Below, one piece after another: positions 1-19,749 of a stretch of DNA of 64,000 nt. Positions within the stretch are counted from its first letter, which is position 1. Each line of letters starts with the position of its first letter. The position numbers and the translations under genes are program-made. This stretch comes from Clavelina lepadiformis (Eukaryota > Chordata > Ascidiacea > Aplousobranchia > Clavelinidae). The notes under the pieces were generated by a model. The model was not told the DNA's origin. It saw only the letters and a program-made list of their open reading frames with translations, and searched no databases. The stretch is from contig NC_135248.1 in the NCBI RefSeq assembly GCF_947623445.1, positions 558,001-622,000 of the forward strand, in the 5' to 3' direction.

Positions 1-1784
1 CTGAATTGGAATTTCACTATAATTTCAAAACAATACAGAAAACAATAATAAAGCATGATAATATAAAGCTAACATTTTGGCTGCCATGAAATAGAAAAGC
101 TAATAAATGTGATTAATTTGCAGATCTTAGTTTACTCACAATTTAACCTAAACCTACTGGTGTTATGGCATCTTAGAAGAAAAAGTTTAATAATGAAAAC
201 TGCTCATGAAAATTGTTTAGGTGCTACTTACTACGAGTCCGTGTTTTCAAATATGAACTTGGCAAGGAACAAGTTTCAAACCTTTTATGACAAATGAAAA
301 CCTTCACCTCTGTCATCGACTTTTAACTGGACCTGCTGTGTATCCATTCACCAGATTTGGTGTAAATTTCTGTTACATTCTCATTTCATTTTTTTGTTAG
401 AAAAATCATGTTATATTTCTATGGCTTCATGGGAATGAAGAGATGCCAAAAAATTTTGACGTTGGACCACAACACTGGACCTTTGCTTTAAATAGTTCTG
501 ATAGCTCTGATCTACATTATAAGTATTACGTTGGTACGGCGCAAATTTAGACATTAAATTTATTGGTGCATTCGTCAGCTGCACCAAAACTAAACAGAAA
601 TTGTCCAGTTAGCCAGCACAGACCATCGTGGAAAGTGTGACACCTACGCGCAAAATGTTCATCATCATGCTGACATGCACGCAGAATATTTTACGCATCA
701 TTCCAAATTATAAAAATTAAACAAAGAATTTAAGCTTCAGTGCCCTCCTTCACGCCAAAATTTGCGTGTTTGCACGCACCAGTTCTCGTCGACAACTGCC
801 GTACTTTCCAGTCGGGATTCTAACTCTCAAAGATTCTTCATAGAAACTTCAGGTCTACGTTAAATATTTTCACATCTTTGTTCCAAGAACTTTATAAAAT
901 ACATATAAAGCCTTGTGCTAACTGCGCAAAGTTATATTATATATGATATGGAACTAACGTATCTGTAAAAATTCCCGCATTTGTCTAAACCATTGTTATA
1001 AAAGATGAGCTTACGTTAGAGTTTCGCAATAAAAATAAGACAATAATTCATTCTTTTGCAATGTTTCAAATATTTGATTTGAAGCGAAAATTCTAATATA
1101 AATTTACAAAAACGCGTTCTAATGTGTTTATAGAAAGTTTCATTTTACAGAAATGCAAAGTTTGCAAAAGAAACCTTCTTTCTCATCCAATCTAATAATG
1201 ATTCTATCCAAAACAAATCTGGAACGTCCCTTGTCTCCCTCTAGTGAGCAAATGTTTTACGTTGCTTATCAACAAAACTTTACTTAATTATCATTAAAGA
1301 TTACGTCAGATCGAAATCTCATCACAAATTGTTTCCACGGTTATAGCAAAGCTCACATTTCTTTGAAAAGTTTGTTTGGTACGAACCTGCCAAAAGTTAT
1401 TGCTCAATTCAAGGATTGTTTTGCGTTTAAAGAATTCTTTTATAGTTTTTAAATTTGCTGCATGAGCTGGCGCATTGAGTCTTCTACGTTTCACTTTGAT
1501 AATTTACAAGATTATTTATCAATGAAATTCTGCTCTATGAGGCCGTTAATCAACAGAGGGTGAATTTATTAGAATCAACTAATCTATAATCACGTGAATA
1601 AACGATGTTCAAATAATAAGATATAATTCCACAGTGAACAGGATTCGTGTTTAAATATTCAAAGTGAACAATAAAATAGAAATATTTCCGCGCACAAAGT
1701 AAAAACTTATAAAAATTAAAAACAATGAGCACACAAAGGGCTGCGGCTGAGACGTGAAGTAAATTCCACATCGACCTGGAAGCT
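1..1784. other. AT-rich intergenic region, no supported gene
   Basis: Open frames here are short, lack domain motifs and are broken by A/T runs. The only structure I can support is an old dispersed repeat at about 620-825. The 3' end of the minus-strand gene CC2D2A lies at 1785, so the right edge probably holds its 3' UTR. Confidence 0.5.
620..825 (+). repeat. Dispersed repeat family R1, copy 1
   Basis: This stretch shares an ordered series of words with about 12940-13080 and about 25000-25310: GGAAAGTGTG, then an AAACAAAGAATTT-like run, then CTTCAGTGC, then ACGCCAAAATTTG, then AACTGCCGTACTT. Order and spacing are kept and the words between have diverged, as expected of an old interspersed repeat. 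A fragment is also seen near 23260-23315. No coding frame or polymerase III box was recognised, so the class is unknown (MITE or SINE-like). Confidence 0.5.
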
Positions 1785-4700
1785 TCAGAGATTGTGTCTG
1801 CGTCTGTTGACGATTGCAGCTACGTATATCCACACGGCTAGAACGGATGAGGGGTAGGGATGGACGTAGACGGCGAGGGAGAACTCGACATCCGGGTCCT
1901 GCATCTTGTGCACCTCCGTGCTCCTCACCGCTGATACGACCCCGTCCATGTCTGTGAACGGTAGGTCCATGGGGAATCCCGTGAATTTGACGTCACCCAG
2001 TTGCCGTAGCAACTGTTCTCCGTGATTAACCTCGCCTTGATGATGAAACAATAGGTAAATTATGAGATGACAAAAGAAATCACGGTGCAAACTGCACCAA
2101 CCTTGGTTCCTCTTGTTCAAATTTTGTTCCAGGTTTCTCAGGATCTGGAGGAGCAGCGAGTTGCAAGTCCTGTTCCATCTGGTCACGTGCCTCGGCCGCC
2201 ACGCCATTATCTTTTCCTGGATATAAAGTTGGAAGTTTTACCAAAAATTACGAAATATCTTGCACAATATTCCTTCAGCAACCTTCAGTGTCCGCTCGAT
2301 GCTATCTGTCAGTCGTGAGACGTAAGAACGGTCGGTTGTGACGTAGAAGAGGGAGTCTGGTTGCACGGACTGCATGGTAGGTGGCCTGGGGAACTTGCTG
2401 GTGAAAAATGGTTTCCAATCTGCACCTCTCGTTAGCTGGAACGATGCAGAGAAATATTGGAATAATTCGGCTGGATCAACTCCGAGTGGATTTGGCGACA
2501 GAAATGTTTTGAACAAAGCAACAAACCTCGAATCTAACTTTGGATGGTTGGTCGTGTGGTTGGATGTTGAACCAAATGTTGTCGCCATTGACCAGGCAAC
2601 CAATACTTTTTAATGGTGACAGGTTGTCTGTGGCGAGGTAATGCTGGCCCGTGTTCGCGTTCCACACAAAATATTCCTGGAAACATCTCGCTGCGTTAAT
2701 ATCTCATCAACTATTTTATGGAAATTTATCGCCAGAGTCAAACCTACCCTGGTGGTCTCCTCTACTGTGAGGACATAAGCGCTGTTTCCTTCCGGTACGG
2801 CGTTGCCTAGCAACAGGTAAGCCCGCTTGCCCAGGTGGAGGAAGTAGTTGAGGAGGAGGACGGCGTGCTCCTCTTCATCCCCGCACAGCATGTGCAGGAA
2901 CTGCATCATAATAGGGCTTTGTTACGTCACAGCAACAGATACACAGATGCTGTTGCTGCCACTCACCTGGTCGCAGGTTCCCCAGAGGTCGCAGACTCCG
3001 ACGTAGGCGACGTTGTCGGACACGAACGGGATCAAGGAAACAAACCGCGCCACTTTCTCCGCGGTTGCTAAGGAACCGGGGTCCGACCCCTCCGTTAATT
3101 CCAGCGGTGGCTGGAGGGGGTGAACGTACCTGTGACGTAATGAAAAACATGGGTCGTGGAGGAGTCAAGATGCAAAGAGTCGGAGCTCACCTGGTGACGA
3201 GGACGGACTCGCCCTTCATGTCAATCACCGTCGTCTTCACGTTCCTCTGCGGGTATTTCCTGTTGCACAGTGACAGGTAGGTGGCGCTCATGTGAAGGGT
3301 GAGCTCGTCTTCCTGGCTGGCAAATTTCTCGCGGACGGGGTCCATCGGCTTCAAAGTGGGTTCCAGGGTGATGAAAAGGGTCAGGTACGTGCCTTTGCCT
3401 GACTCGTTCAACGGAATATCGAGTCGGTCTCTAGGGTCAATCGGGGTCATCTACAATGGTGGAAAATATCAAGTTTTTCAGAAACTGTTCAAAGTATCAA
3501 CAATGAAGACGTGAAAAGACAAGGCAATGAAGGGGAACCACCTGCTTTTCAAGCTCGTATCCGAGCAGAACTGGAGGAACCTTCATCTTGAAAGTCCCCT
3601 CCACCTTTCCTCGCTGGTACACTGTCGAGAATGGAATCCTAGATGAACCAAGCCAGTGGTTCTGCATCTTGCGTGTGGTGATCGAAGAATCCTCCTCTGA
3701 TTGGCTCTCCTCCACAATTCTGCCCATTATGAGGTAATGCCATTATGAGAAAACAATGCATTCGATAAATATAACTGTTGCCTTTGCCCAGATGAAGCCC
3801 ACATAGAAAATGTGAAAAAATCTCAAATTTATATGGCTTCTATGATTTAACTCGCCTTGCCATGCTTCTATGATCTAACGTACCTGTCAAACAGGTGCAA
3901 ATATATGATGTCATCAACAGTTTGCAGGCTGCTGGGGCTGTAATCGTTGTTAGGGGCAAAGAAGGGGACTTGCAGCTCCTCGTTCCAGCTGGGGCTGGGT
4001 CCTTGCGCCACACTCGACGTCACCACATTGTCCTGGAATGAGATTGCGACAAATGGAGCAACTAGGAACGATTTTGATGCCTGGTTGTGGCCAGGGAGGG
4101 TCGGATTCGTGGTTCCTGAGTCTTAAGATAAAAATCTTTGACGTTTTCAAACCATCAATTACTTTAAAACCTAAACAACCACTTTGTGGGATAAGCTGAT
4201 CATTATCCTACAGAAAAGAAGAACTTTATGACATCATAACCATACCAGTTGTGACATCGGATGGAGTTTGTCGGGTCGGGATGTTAATCCCTCTCACGAG
4301 GTTCACTAGGATCTTCACGGATCCCTCGCTGAGCGTCTGCGCCGTCGCTTTCTTGCGTTCCTTGCGGATCGGTTTCAGTGGTCTGCGAGGTTCCACCAAC
4401 TTTCCGACGCTTGCACCTAGCGTACCAATATCAGGTACCTGGTCCTCGTGTACCATGTCCTGCGCCAAGCATGCCCCACATTAAACACATGATACTGCCA
4501 GCTTGTGGCGAAATTAACAGCTTCTCAACCTTTTCAACACGGCCCCACAAACTCAGAAGACAAAATTTTACTGACATTTTCTTGGCACGTTATTGAAACA
4601 AATCAAATTTAAAAGAATGTTTTCAGAAAGTGTGATCACAATTGCCCCACTTTGCGGCGATCGCTTTTGTACGGTGACATGCTGGCATGCTTTGTGGACC

Positions 4701-7700
4701 ATGAGGGGCCACACACCGGTTGAGAAGCGTTGACGTACAAAATAAGTACCAGGAAGGTGTAGTGATGCCTGGACGCGTAGAACCTATGCAGGACCGCATC
4801 CTTCACCCTCTGTCGGAATCGAAGAACTTCGAGACGATGTTCACTCATCATGCCTGGTGAGATAGACATCATATAACGAACATGTTAAAATATTTAAACT
4901 CTTAAAATATATGCGACAGACTTCATGTTTTATTAACGACTAAATTGTTTCGAACGAGACACTGGTCCTTTCTGAGAGAATAAACCACTAAATACACGAC
5001 GATTTCATCAAATGTCATCCAACTTAGCTTAGTAGTTTATACTCTGATGAAGGGCCAGTGTTTGGCCTGAAATATGTTAGTAGTAAATAAAATGTGAAGC
5101 GTGTTGCATTTTTTGTAATTCTTGCAACTACTTGGCACAAGAAATCTATGTCATCCCTCATCAAGTTATGCTTAAAATATACTTTTATAAATAGAGAAAA
5201 ACTTGGTCCTGCTTTGACAGAACACAAACATGACGCAATAAAGTATTGGAATTGTCAGATATAATAATTGTATTGTAGAAAGTGAGCATTGCTATTCTCG
5301 CCACTACATTTCATGGACATCAAAATATCTTCGGAGAACTTCAAGATTGCACAAACCTCTATCGAGCTTGCGGTCAGCAATGACTTGCAACGAATCTTTC
5401 TCTCTCAGCCGTCGTTCGTAAACCGTGAAAGCTGAGTCCATCACCTCGTGCTCCTGGGATGGGATCATTGTCATATTCCGGAACTCATTCACCTCCTCGT
5501 TTCGGAGCTGCAGGATGCGCAGACGATTCATCCGGGCAAACTCTTCGTCAGCGATGAAGTTGAACTCCTCCTACATAGACATCATATCTATGAAGTTCAC
5601 ACCTCTCAATGCAAAGATATTCGTTGCCGCACCTGAAGCTGCTCGAGCCTGAAGTAGTCCGGGGCATAAAGGAACCCATGTCCGTCCTGTCTGCTCTCCA
5701 TGAATGGAATGAGGGCTGCATTCTCTGGGTCATTTGGGTCAAGTCGAGAATCCTGGACCCATTTTGAGAGAGATTCTGGATTCTGGATCCCCTCCGCACC
5801 GATGGCACTAACAGGGTCCACGTTTTGTGATGGGTTGATTACATTTAAGGGGTCAGCAGCATTATTGGTAAGTCCTTTTGGGGCAAGAACATGCCCCTCT
5901 CCATCTAACCCCCACGACACGCTGCATATCAATTGACCCTTGGTGCTTATTGATGTGGGGTTGGTATCATGTTGACGGAGGGTGAACGGGGTACTGCTGC
6001 CCACCCCCTCGTGCTCAAATGTCTCCACCCGCTCACTGACGAAGGGGACCATGCCCAGCTGCACGTTCCCAGAATGCACGGTGACATCAGGAACCTTCAA
6101 GAAAGTTTCGCTGAACGTCGTGTTTCGAACAAGACCTGCTTCCAGGAACTGAACCTGGATTGGAAGAGAAATGACGAAATGTAAGTAAAATGACGGAGGC
6201 ACCCGCATTAGGGACAGCCCCCACCTTCAGACTCTCCGGCCACTGAGCGATGCGGACCCTGAAGATCGATCCGAAGTGAAGTTTGAAATCACTCGTCAGT
6301 GTTTTCGGCTCCGTGAGGAAAACGTCTTTTCCGTTAAAGACGATCTTGAGGATGATCGCGGACTTCTGCATCGCCTTCCTCCTCGATGACTCTCCTACTG
6401 GTACGCCACCTACTGGTGTGATGTTTGCGGTGTTGGTCAGTTGGAGCGAGATTCGGTCCTCACCTGTGTATTAGAGGACACTCATGGTTGTATATCGCAG
6501 CTCTGAGAAGTTTTTCTGCCTCTCACAATCAAATAACAATTGGTTGACATTAAGCTGCATCACAATACATGAACATCGTGAAAATATGTCGTTTCAATCA
6601 GGCGCATTTTAAATATTTTTTCTACTGCAAATGTCATGGACATGCCATGTTTTGATGACACGAGGAAAGTGGTGGCATTCTATCAACGCTCATCTATCAC
6701 AATCACTCATAGCAAGCAATCTGCCCTGATCTGCCACTCATCACCACACCTGGGTTCCTCCTGTGCTCTAGGAGCAGGTTCTTCACTTCGATGCGGACTC
6801 TCTCCTCATTAAACGCCTCGGGCTTCTCAGGTTTCTGAGGTTTATCGACGTTTCCACTGATCATGATCTCGCCCTCGTCATCTTCGTCACCCTGCAAACA
6901 AATTGTGATGTCATAATGGCATGGACACATGGTGATGTCATAATAGCTCGATAACTTCTTCTAACCTCAACTGCATCGAGAAGATTTTCTTTTGAGCCGC
7001 GTTGATCTCTTCGTCGTTGTTGTTTGATCTTCAACCGATTCCTCTTCCACTCCTGGAGGATAAAAACTTCCAGTTGAAGCGAAATGAAACAGGAGGTTGG
7101 CAATCTTAGTAACGCTTCAAGCAAGCAGTGGTGATACAGACATCTTATATGCAAACCACGAGACCTGTAGTTGCGCTTGATACTTCCGATGCCTCTCTTT
7201 GTAAGGAGCAACGATTGTGACATCATACTCTTCCTTCTTCTCTCTGACCTCACTCTCCACCTCCTGGTCCCATCTTTGTTGGTCCTGATGCTGGTTCACC
7301 TGGAAAGGAAAGTTGAATAAATTGTGAATGAAATATGGCATCAGATGAAGAGTTATCGTTAAACAGACAACTCGAGATTCTTGTCACTTGATCATCCTCA
7401 GCACAGAGTGAATATTTTATGCTCATTATGGTTGATATTTCGTTGAGAAACAAAATCAACACGAACAATAAGAAATCTATTCTTGACACCTCCTCTCGCT
7501 TCACGGTGAGCTTCGTGGTTGTGTTCGTGAAGTCTTGGAGCTCTCGGAGTGACTTTATCTCACCCCACTCAGCGATGATCCCCCGCATCAAGTCACGCTC
7601 CGACGACTCTGCGGTGTTCAGTTGCTGTGAAGTTCTTCGGATCTCCGCCGTGAAATCATTGATGCGTGTCTCGTGCGCCTCGACCCCGGCTGGAAGATAA

Positions 7701-10700
7701 CCAGATGATGTGACCTTCGACCTTACCGATGAGATTATCGGGATACTCACCAGAGTTGGAGATCAGCATCGATGAATCCTTCAACGAGGAAACGGCGCTC
7801 CTGAGTGCGGCGAGCTTATCCGTGTAGAAGTTAACGTAATTCTTCTGTCGTTTCTGAAGATACTCGTCATAGAGTCGATTTATGTTGGATGCGAGAACGT
7901 GCTCCCTACTCATCAGTGGATGGTGGTGAAAGACGACTGTCCCGATGTCGATCTGGAGCTCATTCTCCTCCGATCCCTGTGATGAGGAATTAAAATGAAC
8001 ACCGATTCCTCTCATACCATCTTCATAAATGTTATAACCGACGTGAAGTGAAAAAATAATGCTATTAGACATATTTCACTATCACTTCACACTGGCACGG
8101 CTTTATTTCCTGGCCCGGACATCAAATCGAATTAATTGTTAAATCTCCACCAGTAGTAAATTCTTGTTTGAACATCTACGTTCTGTTTGTTTGGAAATGA
8201 AATTGGAGATCAAGGGTTAGTGACAGAGACGTGGAATGTCTCAGTTTGCGTTTAAGCAGAGTTGTGAGTTGTTTTTGTCTGACTTGAGTCAAGTCAAAAA
8301 CTTTAACTTTTGTTAGTAAAGTTCCATATCTTTGTGATCATATCTGTTATACAATGTAAGTCGAGTCAAGGGAGTCATTAAAGAGTGCGACTCAATTTAC
8401 CACTGCACTGCTCCCACGAATGTCAACCGACATCATTTAATCGACCGAAGGGTCAATGCATGCACAATTGCAAATGTAAAAAGGTCACAGGTCAAAGTGA
8501 CGCTTGCCTCATAATAACAACAAGCCACCTTTAAATACTTGGACTGGGCGTCTTCCTCACAAGCTTTTGTGTAAATCGTCACCAAGCTTCCATCGACGTC
8601 TTCTATCGATTCCACCCACGGCTTCGTCGAGGATTTCTTCACCGGGTTGGGGAGTGATTCCACCTCCCCATCAGCCCCAAACCAGCTCTTACCCAGGTCT
8701 GGTTGCCGTAGAAACCTATTCTCGAGGATGTTCTTGTTTTTGCTCAAGACAAGGGGTTTTTCCCCAACATAGAACCCTTCATCTTCCAGATATCTGTCGA
8801 AAGCTATAAACTGTGACTCAACAACTCACCTCATTATGATGTCAAAATAGATTATGATCCTCATGAAGCTACACTGACCTGGGCTGGGTATTCGAGTCGA
8901 CTTTCTTTGTTATATCGGTTGGGAGGATGCTTGGAACAAAATAAGTCAAGCTTTCTCTCTCCAGCTGTGCATGGTATCCTGGGTATGAGGCAGCGGTGAT
9001 GTGGAACAGCCTCCAATCAAGCTCATTCGGGATGACGTCGCTGATCAACTTTTTCTGATCATCTTCAACTTCATCTTCTGCATCCTCCTCTGCAGGAGAA
9101 ATAAATTGAGAATAAGGTTAGCCTGAGCTATCCACAGACATCTTACCACCGGTGGGAGGTTGCTCTTCCGGAGGGAGAGTTTCTTCTTCTTCTGTTCTCT
9201 CCTCATCCACTCCTTCCATCTGCTCCTCTCGAGCTGGTTCTTCTTCCACTGCAACATCCTCGTACTGCTTTGTGAAGAAATCATAGCAATCCACATCCGA
9301 TGGTTGGCCAGTAGATGCTCTACACAACATTGTCGAGTCATCAAGCGATATATGATGTCATTTATCAAGACTTACCTTGCTTCTGTGATGGCGTGCTTCC
9401 ATTTTAACTTTGACTCAATTCTCTTCAACAAGACTTCTTCTTCCATGACTGTGTGCTGCTTCACCGTCTCTGTGAATCTGGAGAACAAATAAATTCATAA
9501 ATGATCTCTATATTTCACAGTCATATGATGTGCATGAGGAATCATGACATGATAATAAGTATTAATGAGCAATATAAATTGTTAATATAAAAATACTCAC
9601 TCACAACATACTCATAACACAAAAATCTGGTTTTAACCATTCAACTCATTCCAAAAATTCAGAGAGATGTGATCTCTCATCAAGACGTATCACAAACAAG
9701 AAAAGTGTTCATAACGAGCATATTTGGATCATCTCCGAATAATGATCGTGACTACCACCTGTTGGAGAGATCCATTCGGTCTTTTAATCTTCGAGAACGA
9801 GGAGGTTTAGAAGTTTCACCGCTTGGTGACCCTGCACGCTTTGCAGCTTGCAGTTTTGCTTGCAAGCGATTTCTTAACGCTGAATGCTGGCCAACTCGAG
9901 CTCGTGGGGTACCATCCGTGCTCATCGTGTCATCTCTGGGACTATAACAATGAGGATGAATACATATCATTGTTACCTCAAAAGTGCACAGTGATGTAAC
10001 AATGAAGATGATTTTGCAACCTTGTTATTTCATTAGATGCAGGTGCTTGTGGTCTTGGTGATGATAGAAGTTCATCAACAGCATTCTGTATAAAACGATC
10101 ATAATTTTAGGGGTGTTTAATATGTGCAACTAATAGGGATGGAATTACTCAGATTTGACAAGTTCAAGCGATCTAAGCCAGTTTTGTGGTGAGGTCAAGT
10201 ATTCAGTTATGATGTGACAATATTATTCAATGACTTTGCTTAGTCATGCATATCAAAATAAACGTCTTGAGTGTTTCTTCCCCTCGATGAAGAGTGGGCC
10301 AACAACACGTAGGTCCATCGGCAGCATTAAGTGCACCCCAGCATCATAGATGGCTTGATACCACCGATTACTACGACTACGTTCTAGATCATAATACAAT
10401 GACCCGTAGATTTTTGATGATGGGTTTATCTGATTTTGGACGAGGACAAGAAAGCAATGCAGTGGCATAGTGGTTGACGATGGGGCTCACATGCTGGAGG
10501 TTTCAGGTTCGAATCTTGGAATTGTTTCATTTCTTGTTTTTGTCCAAATTTTTATTTGATCAAATTTTATCATCATCATCAATTATTATCGTTTTAAGTT
10601 GATAATTAGTATACATTTCAATTGACTGACTAGCGTAATTTTCATTTACCGTATTCATATTTTCCTACTTCGGGAAACGGCGGCCTATAAAATAACTGTT

Positions 10701-11211
10701 TACCGGTCGCAATTTACTAAAGTAAAAAAATACCAATTGTTTAACTGTCTAGCTGTTTCCGAAGTAGCTTTTTCAAAATTCAGTAAGGCAGCTGGTGAAA
10801 TAGACATTGCCATTTAAAAATACCAGAAATCTGTCAGACCTGAATTCGATCCATCCCATAAATTGTTCTGCTCATAAAGAATTGACAGAAAGTGAAACTT
10901 CCTAGTCATAAAAATTCAACCGCAACCACCTGGTCTTCGAGAGCATCCAGTAAAGTCTCATTTGTTGCCTCCTCCTTTTCCCTCTCCTCCAACTTTCTTC
11001 TTGACATCTCTCTCCTTGATGCAAGAACGGATCGGAACGTTTCCTCATCTTCCTCCTTATATTCGTCTGCCATGGAGCTCCCAACAGTCAGTTCCTCGAT
11101 TCCAGTTGTTGTGTTTTCACTCACAGATGTGTCCGGTGCATCGGACTTCATCGTCACATTCATAGCTCTTCGACGAGCACGCAGCTTCTCCCTCAAAGTC
11201 TCTGCATCCAT
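1785..11211 (-). CDS. CC2D2A: CC2D2A, coiled-coil and C2 domain ciliary transition-zone protein (multi-exon)
   Basis: In its family CC2D2A acts at the ciliary transition zone as part of the MKS module that gates membrane proteins into the cilium. Minus-strand exons follow the human protein in order. The 5' exon (11211-10906) opens [18 protein letters not shown] after an in-frame stop. Basic or coiled-coil exons follow (9752-9947, 9.0-9.4, 7.2-8.0 and 5.3-6.4 kb). The C2 region starts at 4226-4400 ([20 protein letters not shown]) and continues at 3500-3727 ([25 protein letters not shown]) and 3187-3450 ([18 protein letters not shown]). The peptidase-like C-terminal part has [20 protein letters not shown] (2780-2890), [16 protein letters not shown] (2560-2625), [11 protein letters not shown] (about 2190) and ends [16 protein letters not shown]. 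Exon borders in the N-terminal half are approximate. A minus exon at 10253-10440 with well-formed coding sequence ([15 protein letters not shown]) may belong here but I could not place it. Introns hold a tRNA-derived SINE and a hammerhead-like repeat. Confidence 0.93.
4946..5076. repeat. Inverted pair of hammerhead-ribozyme-like tails in a CC2D2A intron
   Basis: The plus strand at 5044-5072 reads CTGATGA, a 6-bp stem (GGGCCA with TGGCCT) closed by a 5-nt loop, then GAAA. This is the conserved core and stem II of a hammerhead ribozyme. The arm at 4946-4991 is a diverged inverted copy: its reverse complement shares TTATNCTCT, AAGGNCCAGTGT and CGAAA/TGAAA in the same order, but the CTGATGA box has decayed. 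Stem I is only partly pairable and stem III is not convincing. Hammerhead motifs are known in terminal repeats of Penelope-like retroelements, so a Penelope-type remnant is the leading inference. Confidence 0.42.
8262..8402. repeat. Decayed GAGTCAAGTCA-type repeat
   Basis: This carries the words GACTTGAGTCAAGTCA and GTCGAGTCAAG, the same vocabulary as the hAT-type element at 14070-14330. Terminal repeats and target duplication are no longer clear. It lies upstream of the exon ending near 8072, in a CC2D2A intron. Confidence 0.35.
10450..10560 (+). mobile_element. tRNA-derived SINE in a CC2D2A intron
   Basis: An A box (TGGCATAGTGG, 10463-10473) and a B box (GGTTCGAATC, 10506-10515) stand 32 bases apart, the geometry of a type 2 polymerase III promoter. 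The flanks do not close a seven-base acceptor stem, so it is not a functional tRNA gene. The tail after about 10516 is T-rich. The element is antisense to CC2D2A. Confidence 0.55.
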
Positions 11212-17788
<6,577 letters not shown>

Positions 17789-18311
17789 CATCATTGTTTC
17801 ATCATGCAGTGAACAATGAATGTGTGGTGCAGCGAATACGAGAGCAGAATCAGCCGAACTTTGAGTCAATAAACAACTGGATTTATCAAACTGGATAATA
17901 TCAAGATGGAATTTTTATGAAACAGAAATAGTCAAAGTGGAATTGGCCAAAGTTACCGAAAAGGTTTTCAAGAAACAAAATCGTATCAAAATGTGCATTT
18001 TTTCTTTTCTTGTTTAGTAAATTCTGTTTCTGAATATTTAAATTTTGGTTAATTCTGTTTTTTTTATTTTCTGCGCTGACATTTTATGTCGCTGATGTCC
18101 AGGTCTTTTGCTGAATTTTAAAGTCTTTTTGCGTTGCACGTTTTTATTCATTTTTATTACGTCATGACAGCAACTGTGATAACCTGCTCCTTAGAATCAG
18201 CTGACCAGTGTTTAATTTTTTGGCCCCTTTTGTAATAAACAATGTACTGTGACATAATAATTTAACAGGTCAAACGCTTCGTTTCAATGAATGCGAACTC
18301 AGACTAGAGTC
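17789..18311. other. 3' flank of the ZNF474-like gene
   Basis: It contains the probable poly(A) signal AATAAA at 17868-17873, then A/T-rich sequence without a supported gene. Confidence 0.5.
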
Positions 18312-18841
18312 CAGGCATGTGCAACCTTTTTCACTGGAGGGCCAAATACAAAATTTTGAATGACAACGCGGGCCACATGATTTTTTCAGAAAAAATTAGT
18401 GTCGTAAAACGACTTTCCTATGCAGTTTATGTAGTTAAGAAATAGATTTAATGCAGTCCATGACACACTTGTGCAACAATTTATTGAAAAACTGTGAATA
18501 ATTGTCGATGGAAGATGAGGAAACTAAATTCAGTCAATGTAGTCACATCTATGTAGCACCAACAACTCCATCAAGTATGAACTGCGGTACTGTACAATGC
18601 CACACAGCTTTTTCAAAGTGCTAATCTCGCATTGCGAAATTATGCAACGCAGCATTGTTGCATCACAAAGGGCAATATTTCTATACACAGCGTGCGAAAA
18701 TTTCCATTGCTTTGATGTAAACTGCATGAAATAGTGATGGCTAGTATGAAGTTCTAACATTTTGCTGAGCACCACGCGGGCCGCACGGAACAACCTGGCG
18801 GGCCGCAGTGCGGCCCGCGGGCCACTGGTTGCACATGTCTG
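18312..18841. mobile_element. hAT-type element, about 530 bp, non-autonomous
   Basis: The left end CAGGCATGTGCAACC and right end GGTTGCACATGTCTG are inverted repeats with one mismatch. GACTAGA occurs just outside both ends, consistent with a slightly eroded target duplication. The interior contains GCGGGCC and CGGCCCGCGGGCC words common in hAT/Charlie-like MITEs. A minus-strand ORF at 18530-18862 has no transposase motif I recognise. Confidence 0.65.
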
Positions 18842-19749
18842 GACTAGACCGTTCTGACACATGGTAACACTCTAATATCTGTTCATCTGGTGCAGCATTA
18901 AGCAAGACATTTATAGGACATTGACTGACCACGTCAGTTGTCAGTTAGTCTCAAAAATTTCCTCTGCATGCGTTCTTTGTCTTTCCGTCACTGTATCATC
19001 ATTGATACATCGACATCATTGATATGCCGCTGTCCGAAATCTTCCGATGACGAAGTTCTGGTCACGTGATGCACTGCGAGACAGTTTGAACGTTGCAAGA
19101 ATCATTGTAGGCTTTGAATAAGAAGCAGCAACGTCGGTCATGAGGATGATTTTAGATATTAATTGATGATTATTTATAATTAATGATGATCTGGATATGC
19201 TCAAAATCGGGAACTTGAGCACTCTCCTGAGCATATTTCATTGAAACAATGTTCATCACACACAAAAAACATTTACGACAAAGTTTGCTGGCAAGCCATT
19301 TTGAGTTGCTAAATGTTTTGCGATTATTAATTAATTAACTTTTTTTTGAAACTTTCTGCAATTTATTGACCTGGCCTTGTATTTTGTGGCAATCACGTGA
19401 CGAAGGCACAGACAGTTTTACTTTTGTCGTCGAGTGTTTGTGCAATTTGGCAAATTAAATGTTTCCTGCCAACAATCTTCTGATGATCAATTCTTATAAA
19501 ACTATCCGTACAAATTACAATGCTATAACTCAAGAATGTATTGAACACAGCATTGTCTTTTCAGCGGTCTTGCGTAAAAATCTTTTGGTTACTCAACGAG
19601 CAACTCCGAAGAGAAAGTTTTAAAATGCAAAGGTTTTGGAGAAATTCCCCAAAAGATTGTGGAATGAACAAAAGAGTTTCTTGTTGATGACTAAGGATTT
19701 AAGCCTATCATGTTTGAGTAGCCTTTTATACTGAGCGAGTTGTTACTAA

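Noticed and set aside
5024-5227. 67-codon minus-strand ORF across the hammerhead-like repeat
   Set aside because: It is antisense to the structured repeat and shows no reverse transcriptase or endonuclease motif.
10452-10520. Possible tRNA gene
   Set aside because: A and B boxes are good but acceptor and anticodon stems do not pair, so it was called a SINE head.
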